Part shown: piece after piece, positions 25,886-32,887 of the stretch
Position numbering within the stretch: position 1 is the stretch's first letter
Layout: every line of letters begins with the position of its first letter
Assembly: GCA_031393795.1 (NCBI GenBank)
Contig: JANMWE010000222.1
Coordinates: forward strand, 1 to 41,008
DNA from: CAMLHU01 sp031393795
GTDB taxonomy: Bacteria > Gemmatimonadota > Gemmatimonadetes > Gemmatimonadales > GWC2-71-9
Reading direction: 5' to 3'
Length of the DNA: 41,008 nucleotides
Made by a program: the position numbers and the translations under genes
The notes under the pieces: model-generated
Told to the model about the DNA's origin: nothing
Seen by the model: only the letters and a program-made list of their open reading frames with translations
The model's database searches: none

Positions 25886-27504
25886 GCCCCCGCGGTCTCC
25901 AGCGCCTCGAGATTGGTGCGCGCCAGCTGGTGGCCGGGGTTGAGCGCCAGCACGCGCTTCCAATGCTCGCGCGCCTGCGCGGTGTCGCGCTGGCGGAACG
26001 CGATGTTGCCGAGCTTGAAGAAGAGGTCGTCGCCCAGGTCGGGCGCCAGCTTCGCGGCGCGCTGGTACGCCTCGGCCGCTTCCTCGTACTTCCCGCCGCG
26101 ATAGAGCAGGTCGCCCAGGTTCTTCGAGAGCTGCGGCAAGGCGGGATCGTCGCGGAGGGCCTCGCGCACGACGGTCTCGCTCCGGTCGAGGTCACCCATC
26201 AACTCGAGCAGGACGCCGAAATTGTTCCGGAGCGCCGGATGGGCGGGATACTTCTCCACCCCTTCCTCGGCGGTACGCAGCGCGTTCTCCAGGTCGCTGT
26301 CGAGCGCCTGCCCCAGGCTCATCGCCCAGAACCAGACGGCGGGGGGCTGCTTCTGCCCGTGCAGCTCGCGCGCCCGCTGCAACCGGCCGACCGCCACGTG
26401 CGCGTCCCCCTTCTTGAGCGCCGCGATGGCCCATCCGGTCATCAACCGGGGATCCTCGCGCGACCGGCTCACCGCCTCACCATAGCACGCCTCGGCGTCG
26501 GCGATGCGCCCCATCTGCTCCATCCCGAACGCCAGGTTGGCGAGGACCGCCGGTCGGGGGCCGCCCCGTTCGCCGGCCAGCTTGAGCGACTCGACCGCAT
26601 CCGCCCACTTGGCCTGCTTGAGGGAGATGAGCCCGATGAAGAAGGGGGCGCTCGCCTCGGAGGGGCGGAGGTCGGCCACGCGGCGGAACTCGCGCTGGGC
26701 CTCGTCGAGCATGCCGGTCTTGAAGAAGGCGATGCCGAGGTTCCGGTGCTCCTCGATGCGGGCCGCATTGACCTTGGGTTCGGCCGACACAGCGGAGCTT
26801 CCCGCCCGGTGCGCGAACCCGGCGGTGATAAGGCCGTAGAGCGACTTGCCGACCTCGAACTCGACCAGCCCGGAATCCTCGACCAGCTGGTGGATGTCGC
26901 GCTTGCCGTCGAGGAGCGGGACGATCCGTTCCTGGTCGGCGGAGAGCTGGACCCCCGACTCGGCGAGGTGCTTCTGGTCGACGGTGAAGATCAGGTCGAA
27001 GCTCGGGATCTTCTTTTCAATGAGGCTCCACTCGTCGACCCGCCGCGCCCCTTCCAGGAGGAGCGACTCGGGGTTGATCCGGACCAGGAAGTCCTGGCGC
27101 TCCGGCTTGACGCCCGCCTCGAAATTGAACGTCCCGCTGGTCCAGGTGAAGAGGAAGTAGACCGCCTCCTCGATCTGGACCGACATGTACTCCTCGAGCT
27201 GCGGCCGCTTGATGGCCCCGATGTTCACGAGGATCTCGCCGAGCTTCTGCTCGCGAAACTCCTCCTGCATCGCGATGGCCTGCTCGAGCTGGGCCTCGGT
27301 GATCTTGCTGTTCTTGACGAGGATGTCGCCCAGTCGATCGCGCCGGTTGACGATGGAGGCGTAGCAGATCCGTCCCTCGTCGAAGTAGATGTACCCGAAG
27401 TTCTGCTTGTCGGCCACGGCCAGGCAGCCCGTCTTCCGCCCCAGCGCCAGCAGCTGGAGGACGTCCGGGAGGGACGCTTCCTTGAGACTCCCCTTGATGG
27501 CCAC
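25882..27504 (-). CDS. PATAN (DUF4388)-TPR protein, long copy
   Basis: A 540-residue cytoplasmic protein. The first about 165 residues form a PATAN/DUF4388 domain (IKGSLKEASLPDVLQLLALG; GYIYFDEGRICYASI; a helical insert with RLGDILVKNSKITEAQLEQA; then FLFTWTSGTFNFE). A small helical region (about 185-240, IVPLLDGKRDIHQLVEDSGL) is winged-helix-like. About residues 258-538 carry TPR units. PATAN domains occur in proteins that act with small GTPases and chemosensory pathways in pilus-driven motility, and the gene lies among mglA, roadblock and che genes, so an adaptor role there is likely. The GTG at 27504 shares one base with the upstream stop. A shorter paralogue lies at 31749-32885. Confidence 0.88.
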   Translation of the reverse strand: MAIKGSLKEASLPDVLQLLALGRKTGCLAVADKQNFGYIYFDEGRICYASIVNRRDRLGDILVKNSKITEAQLEQAIAMQEEFREQKLGEILVNIGAIKRPQLEEYMSVQIEEAVYFLFTWTSGTFNFEAGVKPERQDFLVRINPESLLLEGARRVDEWSLIEKKIPSFDLIFTVDQKHLAESGVQLSADQERIVPLLDGKRDIHQLVEDSGLVEFEVGKSLYGLITAGFAHRAGSSAVSAEPKVNAARIEEHRNLGIAFFKTGMLDEAQREFRRVADLRPSEASAPFFIGLISLKQAKWADAVESLKLAGERGGPRPAVLANLAFGMEQMGRIADAEACYGEAVSRSREDPRLMTGWAIAALKKGDAHVAVGRLQRARELHGQKQPPAVWFWAMSLGQALDSDLENALRTAEEGVEKYPAHPALRNNFGVLLELMGDLDRSETVVREALRDDPALPQLSKNLGDLLYRGGKYEEAAEAYQRAAKLAPDLGDDLFFKLGNIAFRQRDTAQAREHWKRVLALNPGHQLARTNLEALETAGA

Positions 27505-29489
27505 TAGCGGAGATCCTCCATCAGGCGGTCCGCGAGGTCGGGCCAGTCCCAGACCATCTTCTCGGCGCTCTTCACGCCACCCGACGTGGTGACCACGATC
27601 CCGCTCGAGCGGCGGGTGGCCCCGCTCTTCCGCTCCGCGCCGGACATCGGCCCTTCCAGCACCTCGCGCGCGAGCCCCGCGCTCGGCGCCACGTTCTGGG
27701 CCTCGGACGCGCCGAGGAGCCGCTGCACCAGTCCGAGCACCGCGCGGAGCGACTCCGCCGGCCGGCCGGCCAGATAGGCGGCGAGCTCGGGGTCGCTGGT
27801 GCCGAGGCGTTCGTGCAAGGCGCGCTCGACGACGCCGAGGCGAAGCTCCCGTTCGGGGGCCCCGAGCGAGACGACGAGACCTCCCTCGAGCCGGCTCCGG
27901 AGCCGCTCCTCGAGGCCGGTCAGGTCGCGTACCGGAACGGCGCTCGAGAAGACCAGCTGTCGCGCCTGCCCCAGGAGCTGGTCGAAGAGCCAGAAGAGCT
28001 CCTCCTGGGTGCGGTCCTTCCCCTGCAGGAGGTGGATGTCATCGATGCAGAGGGCCGTGACCCGGCGGTAGCGCGCGCGCCAGACCGCCACGCGGTCCCG
28101 CTCGATCGCCTCGATCAGTTCCTGGGTGAAGTCCTGCGCGCCGAGGCACGCGACCACCGTCCCTTCGTGCCTGGCCAGCTGGTTGGCGATGGCCTGGAGC
28201 AGATGGGTCTTGCCGAGCCCGCTCGCCGCGACGATCACGAAGGGGTTGTACTTGGTGGCGGGCTCCTCGACCACCGAGTGCGCTGCCCGAACCGCGATCC
28301 GGTTGGACGGTCCCTCGACGAACTGTTCCAACCGGAAGATGGGCGACGGCCCCGGCGGCGGGTTGGAACCGGCGCGCGCCCGCTCGCTCAGCGCGATGGC
28401 GCCGGCGAGGTCATCGGGGTCGCGGAAGGCAGCGCTGCCCGCGAGCTGCGGCTCCAACTCGGCCACCTCGGCCTCGAGTGCGCGCAGGCGGGTCACATCG
28501 GCCTCGTACTTCTGGATGGCGGCAAGGGGATCGCCGGGCGATTCCTGCGCGAGCAGGGCGGAGAGACGGGCGGTGCGGAACCCCTCGCCTTCCCAGCGCA
28601 TGATCGCTTCACCCACGCGGGTGCGCCACGCCTCGACCTGCGCATTCACCGTGGTGGTGATGTCGCTCAGGAAGGAGTCGAACTCCCCCGGGGCCGGGAT
28701 GGCAGGTTCGGGGGTGCTGACAGGCGGGCCGTTCGCAGGCGAGACGCCTACGCTCCCGGCGCTCGGTGCGGGGCCGCCGCCGAGGACCTCGCGGGCGGTG
28801 TCGGGATCGATCGGGGTGTCGCTCACCGACTGCCAGGCGATGAGGCGATTGAGCCCGCCGATCAGCTCGCGGACGTTCCCGTCGATGAGCGTGGCCACGA
28901 CCTCGAGCACCCCCGCGGGGATCTGCTGGTTCCGCTCCTCGGCCTGGCGCCTGAGGATGGCGATGCGGGTCTCGAGGTCGGGAGGGCTGATGTCGATGAC
29001 CAGGCCGCCGGCGAACCGCTGGATGAGCCGCTCGTCGAGCGCCTCGATCTCGCTGGGAGGCCGGTCGCTCGACATCACGATCTGGCGGCCCGCGGTGGTC
29101 ATCTGGTCCACCAGGCGCAGGAGCTCCGCCTGCACCTCCCGCCGGTGCGTGAGGAACTGCACGTCATCGAGGAGCAGGAGCCCGGTCTCGGCGTAGCGTC
29201 GACGATAGGCATCCCCCTGGCCCGCGCCGATCGCGGCGTGGAAGGCCTCGACGAAATCGTCGCAGGTGATGTAGTCCACCGTGAGCGAGGGGTCGATCCC
29301 GCGCGCGAAATGCCCCACCGCCATCAGGAGGTGGGTCTTGCCGAGGCCGGGCCCACCGTAAACGAAGAGCGGGTTGTACGCCGACCCCGGCGACTCCGCC
29401 ACCGCCTTCGCCGCGGTGACGGCGAGACGGTTGGTGGTGCCGACGACATAGGCGTCGAACCGGAATCGAGGGTTGAGCTGGTCGGTCAT
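27504..29489 (-). CDS. Tandem double DnaA-type AAA+ ATPase without DNA-binding domain
   Basis: A 661-residue protein with two DnaA/Hda-like AAA+ modules. Module 1 (about 7-235) is complete: Walker A GGPGLGKT (45-52), Walker B LLLLDDVQF (104-112), sensor 1 MSSDRPP, an arginine-finger region LDERLIQRFAGGL (151-163) and sensor 2 NVRELIGGLNRL with R207. Module 2 (about 384-612) has AASGLGKT (421-428), CIDDIHLL (481-488), LEERLRSRLEGGL and SLRAVLG with R582, but sensor 1 is changed to FSSAVPV. The two are joined by a linker (240-380) with a helical, coiled part. The C-terminus has no DnaA domain IV helix-turn-helix. It overlaps mglA (ATGA) and the PATAN-TPR gene, so it belongs to the GTPase/chemosensory unit. 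A role in replication is unlikely; regulated scaffolding or polar localisation is inference. Confidence 0.88.
   Translation of the reverse strand: MTDQLNPRFRFDAYVVGTTNRLAVTAAKAVAESPGSAYNPLFVYGGPGLGKTHLLMAVGHFARGIDPSLTVDYITCDDFVEAFHAAIGAGQGDAYRRRYAETGLLLLDDVQFLTHRREVQAELLRLVDQMTTAGRQIVMSSDRPPSEIEALDERLIQRFAGGLVIDISPPDLETRIAILRRQAEERNQQIPAGVLEVVATLIDGNVRELIGGLNRLIAWQSVSDTPIDPDTAREVLGGGPAPSAGSVGVSPANGPPVSTPEPAIPAPGEFDSFLSDITTTVNAQVEAWRTRVGEAIMRWEGEGFRTARLSALLAQESPGDPLAAIQKYEADVTRLRALEAEVAELEPQLAGSAAFRDPDDLAGAIALSERARAGSNPPPGPSPIFRLEQFVEGPSNRIAVRAAHSVVEEPATKYNPFVIVAASGLGKTHLLQAIANQLARHEGTVVACLGAQDFTQELIEAIERDRVAVWRARYRRVTALCIDDIHLLQGKDRTQEELFWLFDQLLGQARQLVFSSAVPVRDLTGLEERLRSRLEGGLVVSLGAPERELRLGVVERALHERLGTSDPELAAYLAGRPAESLRAVLGLVQRLLGASEAQNVAPSAGLAREVLEGPMSGAERKSGATRRSSGIVVTTSGGVKSAEKMVWDWPDLADRLMEDLR
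28736..28757. repeat. Short palindromic repeat, copy 2, inside the double-DnaA gene
   Basis: CAGGCGAGACGCCTACGCTC and the next two bases match copy 1 (1692-1713) at 19 of 22 positions. It encodes the SVGVSPA part of the linker between module 1 and the coiled region, so it appears to be an in-frame insertion tolerated in a flexible linker. Confidence 0.55.
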
Positions 29490-30091
29490 CCGCTCACGGG
29501 CTGGTTCTGCGCGAGCCGTTTCAGGACCTGTTCGGAGATCCCCTTGAGGGTCTCGAACACGCCGCTCCCGTGCAACGCGTCCCCGCCGAAACTCTTCACG
29601 CCCCGGAAATTGAGCGCGTCGTCGAGCTCGGCCGGGCTCAGGATCAGCTCGGGCGGGAGGTCCTGTTTGTTGTACTGGAACACCGTCGGGAAAGCGCGGA
29701 CATCGATGCCCTGCTCCAATAGGTTCACCTGGAGGTTCTGCAGGCTCTCGAGGTTGTCCTCGAGCCGGCGCGCCTGGCTGTCGGCCACGAAGACCACCCC
29801 ATCGGCGCCCTGCAGCACCAGCTTCCGCGTGGCGTTGTAGTAGACCTGGCCGGGGACGGTATAGAGCTGGAACCGGGTGCTGAACCCCGAGATCGTCCCG
29901 AGCTCCAGCGGCAGGAAGTCGAAGAAGAGGGTCCGATCGGTCTGGGTCGCGAGCGACACCATCCGGCCGCGCCGTGTGTCCGGCACACGCCCGTAGATGT
30001 AGTGCAAGTTGGTCGTCTTCCCGGACCGGCCTGGTCCGTAGTAGACGATCTTGCACGTGATCTCACGGGTCGTGAAGTTGACCAGGGACAT
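29486..30091 (-). CDS. mglA: MglA-type Ras-like GTPase
   Basis: A 201-residue small GTPase of the bacterial MglA group. The P-loop YYGPGRSGKTTNL (17-29) is intact. The switch-2 region is TVPGQVYYN (78-86), with the MglA-typical threonine in place of the Ras aspartate (TVPG for DxxG). Base recognition uses NKQD (141-144). MglA-type GTPases set the cell polarity that directs motility machinery. It is next to two roadblock-domain genes (possible GAP or co-GEF partners) and overlaps the double-DnaA gene, so the GTPase probably acts with this set. Confidence 0.93.
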   Translation of the reverse strand: MSLVNFTTREITCKIVYYGPGRSGKTTNLHYIYGRVPDTRRGRMVSLATQTDRTLFFDFLPLELGTISGFSTRFQLYTVPGQVYYNATRKLVLQGADGVVFVADSQARRLEDNLESLQNLQVNLLEQGIDVRAFPTVFQYNKQDLPPELILSPAELDDALNFRGVKSFGGDALHGSGVFETLKGISEQVLKRLAQNQPVSG

Positions 30092-30095
30092 AGGC

Positions 30096-30557
30096 TCAGC
30101 TCCCGAAAAGCGTACGGAGACTCGCGTTGAGCTCTCGTTCGAAGTCCACCGCCAACACCGGCTGGGGGGCGGGGGCCTCGGGCGCGGCGGCCGCGAGGTC
30201 CTTCACGAGCTGCTCGAAGAACAACTGCACCAGCCCGAGCGAGGTGTCCGGACCGAAGACCACCAACCCTACCCAGCGACCCCGCGGGGTCTCGAAGCTC
30301 GCCAGCAGATGGGCCTGCTGCGCGCCCTGATGCACCACGGTGGTGAATTGCTCCCACTTGAGCGTCCGGGCCAGCTCACCGGTCGAGGCCACGATGCCGG
30401 CACCGAGGGCGGCGACCCCCATCACGTCCACCGCACGCAGGAACCCGTGCTGGGCCACCACCTGCCCCGCCGTGGTCATCAACAGGCAGAGCCGGGCCTG
30501 GCTCTCGGCCAGGAAGGTCTCCATCGGCGCCGCCACCCAGGGTTCGACGGCGCGCAT
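30096..30557 (-). CDS. Roadblock/LC7 domain protein, longer copy
   Basis: A 153-residue protein. The core (about 12-120) has the roadblock alternation of strands and helices: ARLCLLMTTAGQVVAQHGF, then VAALGAGIVASTGELARTL, then QAHLLASFETPRGRWVGLVV. A C-terminal acidic-to-polar tail (LAVDFERELNASLRTLFGS) may be a docking helix. The MglB protein that acts on MglA has this fold, but this copy has no clear MglB-specific features. It follows the second roadblock gene with a one-base overlap (TGATG) and precedes mglA by four bases. Confidence 0.85.
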   Translation of the reverse strand: MRAVEPWVAAPMETFLAESQARLCLLMTTAGQVVAQHGFLRAVDVMGVAALGAGIVASTGELARTLKWEQFTTVVHQGAQQAHLLASFETPRGRWVGLVVFGPDTSLGLVQLFFEQLVKDLAAAAPEAPAPQPVLAVDFERELNASLRTLFGS

Positions 30558-30910
30558 CAGCCAAGGATCTCCAACGCACGGAGCATCTCGATCCGGGCGA
30601 GCCCGGCGTTGACGGTGCGCTCGGCCACGGCCACGAGGATGAGCTCCTCGCCGTGCGGTGCCGCCAGCAGTGTCCCGCCGGAGGCTGTGAGATGGACGAA
30701 CCGCGGCACCCCCCGCCCGGCCCCTTCGACCGCGCGCCGGAGCCGGGACACCAGGCTCGCGGCCAATGCCGCCACGGCGCTCCCCTTCATTTCATCCATC
30801 AAGGCCTCGGCCACGACCACCCCATCGGCGGCCGAGACGATCATCGCACCCCGGACCCCGGGTACGTGGGTCACGAGCTCGAGGGCGCTCTCGAAGGGAC
30901 TCGTGCTCAC
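30557..30910 (-). CDS. Roadblock/LC7 domain protein, short copy
   Basis: A 117-residue single roadblock domain: VPGVRGAMIVSAADGVVVAE (16-35), a helix with AALAASLVSRLRRAVE, and strands FVHLTASGGTLLAAP and ELILVAVAERTVNAGL. Size and sequence are of the MglB-like class. The GTG at 30910 overlaps the TPR-roadblock stop (GTGA). It could form a heterodimer with the longer roadblock copy that follows; this is inference. Confidence 0.87.
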   Translation of the reverse strand: MSTSPFESALELVTHVPGVRGAMIVSAADGVVVAEALMDEMKGSAVAALAASLVSRLRRAVEGAGRGVPRFVHLTASGGTLLAAPHGEELILVAVAERTVNAGLARIEMLRALEILG

Positions 30911-31752
30911 CTGAGCGTCTCCAGCCAGGCGCGGGCGGCGCGGGCGGCCCGTTCGGCCCCGAACTGGAGCCGCCCCATCGGGACGCTCGAGTCACGGACC
31001 ACCAGGAGGAGTGCCTCCGAGGTGGCAGGCAGGAGCGCGGCGTTGCCACCGGGGGACTCGAGGACCACGCTCTCCCAGGCGCCGAGCCCTAGAAGCTTCG
31101 CCGTTCGGGCCGCTTCGCGCGAGACGCCGGCCAGGTGGGCGGCGACCACGTCGGCCACGTCGGTCCCCTCGAGCGACCGGAGACCCCCGCCGAGCCGGAG
31201 TCCCTGGGTGTCCACGAGCAGGAGTCCATTCTCGGCCCCTTCGAGCCCCGCGAAGATCGCGGCCCGCGCGGCGGCCTCGTCATCTCCCGCGGTCGGCGCG
31301 GGCGAGACGCCGGCCGGCGCCGAGAGGCGCGTGACCGGCGGAGCCTGATCGCCGAGCGCGGCGCGGACGCGGGCGGCGGCCTGCCGGAGGCGCGGGTCAT
31401 CCGGCGCCTCGGCGAGCGCCGCCTCGAGGTGCTGGAGCGCCTCGGCGGTCCGCCCCGCCTTGAAATAAAGGAAGCCGAGCCCTTTGTGCGCCCCCGCGTG
31501 CTGGGGATCGAGCCGGAGGGCCATGTCCCATTCATCGAAGGCCCGCTCGAAATCGGCGCGATCGGTGAGGATCTTGGCGTACAGGTCGTGCGCGTCAGGG
31601 AGGTGCGGATAGCGACCGAGCCCCTGCAGCGCGACCTTCTGCGCGGCCTCGAGCTGCCCGCGGCGGCGGAGCGTCTCCCCCAGCGGCAGGAAGACGAGGC
31701 TCGCCGGGTCGGCGGCCAGCTGGGCGGTGAGGACGCGGACGTCGTCGCTCAT
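30907..31752 (-). CDS. TPR protein with C-terminal roadblock domain
   Basis: A 281-residue fusion. About residues 5-145 are TPR units (LGETLRRRGQLEAAQKVALQ; LYAKILTDRADFERAFDEWD; GLGFLYFKAGRTAEALQHLE). After a linker with APAGVSPAPTAG (about 146-157), a roadblock domain follows (about 165-281: FAGLEGAENGLLLVDTQGLR, VADVVAAHLAGVS, LGLGAWESVVLESPGGNAAL). This is the third roadblock domain next to mglA. The ATG at 31752 overlaps the preceding gene (ATGA). It may bring the GTPase regulators to other TPR scaffolds. Confidence 0.85.
   Translation of the reverse strand: MSDDVRVLTAQLAADPASLVFLPLGETLRRRGQLEAAQKVALQGLGRYPHLPDAHDLYAKILTDRADFERAFDEWDMALRLDPQHAGAHKGLGFLYFKAGRTAEALQHLEAALAEAPDDPRLRQAAARVRAALGDQAPPVTRLSAPAGVSPAPTAGDDEAAARAAIFAGLEGAENGLLLVDTQGLRLGGGLRSLEGTDVADVVAAHLAGVSREAARTAKLLGLGAWESVVLESPGGNAALLPATSEALLLVVRDSSVPMGRLQFGAERAARAARAWLETLR
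31301..31311. repeat. Possible third copy of the GGCGAGACGCC palindrome core
   Basis: GGCGAGACGCC lies in the linker codons of the TPR-roadblock gene and encodes GVSP, the same peptide as in the copy inside the double-DnaA gene. The flanks differ (GGCCGGC instead of TACGCTC), so this could be chance in GC-rich DNA. Confidence 0.3.
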
Positions 31753-32885
31753 CGCAGCGCCTTCATCGCTTCTTCCAGGGCCAGGAGCGCGGTGCGCGCC
31801 TGCTCGACCGCTTCCTCACGCGACTGCTCCTCGGGCGAGAGGTCGGAGATCCGGCTCCACTTCATCAATTGATCGGCCGCCTCGCGGAACCGACCGGCCG
31901 CCGCCAGGGCAAGCCCCAGGAAGCGCTGGCCCTCGGCGGACTGCGGATCGTACTGCAGCACCCGGCGGAATGCATCGGCCGCCTCGAGGGCGCGGCCCAG
32001 GCCGAGGAGCGAGCGGCCGAGCACGAGGTGCGCCATCGGCTCGAGCGGGTGGATGGCCATCACTTCCTGGGCCGCGAGCAGCGCGCCCTGCGCGTCCCCT
32101 TCGGCCAGGCGGTCCTCGGTGCGGGCGATGAGGATCGCGAGTTCGCGCCCCCCGGTCGCGACCGTCGGACGGGGGGGCTGCTCGAGCCCGACGATACCGG
32201 CGGCGGCGAGGCCGAAGAGGGTCTTGGCCACCTCGAATTCGGCCCGGCCGATGGCCTGGGCCACCTCGCGCACATCCCGATCCCCATCGATGACGGCGAG
32301 GATCGACCACTCGTCGGGATGGAGGTCGAGGGAACCACCATCGGTCATCGCCAGCCGCGGCACGATGCCCAGGTGCGGGATGCGGGTCTGGATCTGGGAC
32401 CATTCGTCGATGCGACGCGCCCCCTCCATCAGCACCGCTTCGACCGGGATCCGCACCTCGACCTCGGAGAACTTCTCGGGCGGGGCCCCTTCCTCGAAGG
32501 AGAAGTACCCTTCCGACCAGCTCATCAGCTCGAAGACCACGGCCTCGACCTGGGCCCGGACCTGGCGCTGGAGTTCCCGCTGGGTGACCGCGCCGATGGC
32601 GACGAGGATCTCGCCGAGCCGGCGTTTGTCGCCCCCTTTCTGCATATCGCGCGCGCGGTGGAGGTCCTCTTCGCGGACCTTCCCGGCCTGGAGCAGGACG
32701 CTCCCGAGCGGGTGCGGATTGGAGCGGATCTCGGCGAAGACCACTCCGCCCTGGTCGAACACCACCGTGCCGGCGTTCTGGCGCAGCTGCGAGGAAACGC
32801 GCAGGACCCCGGTCTTCCGGCTCAGGTCGAGGAGCTGGAAGACATCGTGGATGCCGAGTTCCTTGAGCGGTCCCTCGATCGCCAT
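31749..32885 (-). CDS. PATAN (DUF4388)-TPR protein, short copy
   Basis: A 378-residue paralogue of the protein at 25882-27504. The N-terminal PATAN domain (about 1-165) shows IEGPLKELGIHDVFQLLDLS, GTVVFDQGGVVFAEI, the helical insert KRRLGEILVAIGAVTQRELQ and LMSWSEGYFSFEE. A small winged-helix-like region (about 190-235, ILAVIDGDRDVREVAQAIGR) follows, then TPR units (about 255-375). Start and stop are coupled to the neighbours (two-base gap upstream, ATGA downstream). Confidence 0.88.
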   Translation of the reverse strand: MAIEGPLKELGIHDVFQLLDLSRKTGVLRVSSQLRQNAGTVVFDQGGVVFAEIRSNPHPLGSVLLQAGKVREEDLHRARDMQKGGDKRRLGEILVAIGAVTQRELQRQVRAQVEAVVFELMSWSEGYFSFEEGAPPEKFSEVEVRIPVEAVLMEGARRIDEWSQIQTRIPHLGIVPRLAMTDGGSLDLHPDEWSILAVIDGDRDVREVAQAIGRAEFEVAKTLFGLAAAGIVGLEQPPRPTVATGGRELAILIARTEDRLAEGDAQGALLAAQEVMAIHPLEPMAHLVLGRSLLGLGRALEAADAFRRVLQYDPQSAEGQRFLGLALAAAGRFREAADQLMKWSRISDLSPEEQSREEAVEQARTALLALEEAMKALR

Positions 32886-32887
32886 CG

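Noticed and set aside
27504..29489. Replication initiator DnaA or a replication origin
   Set aside because: Domain IV is missing, two AAA+ modules are present, no dnaN/recF/gyrB neighbours occur, and no cluster of TTATCCACA-type boxes was noticed nearby.
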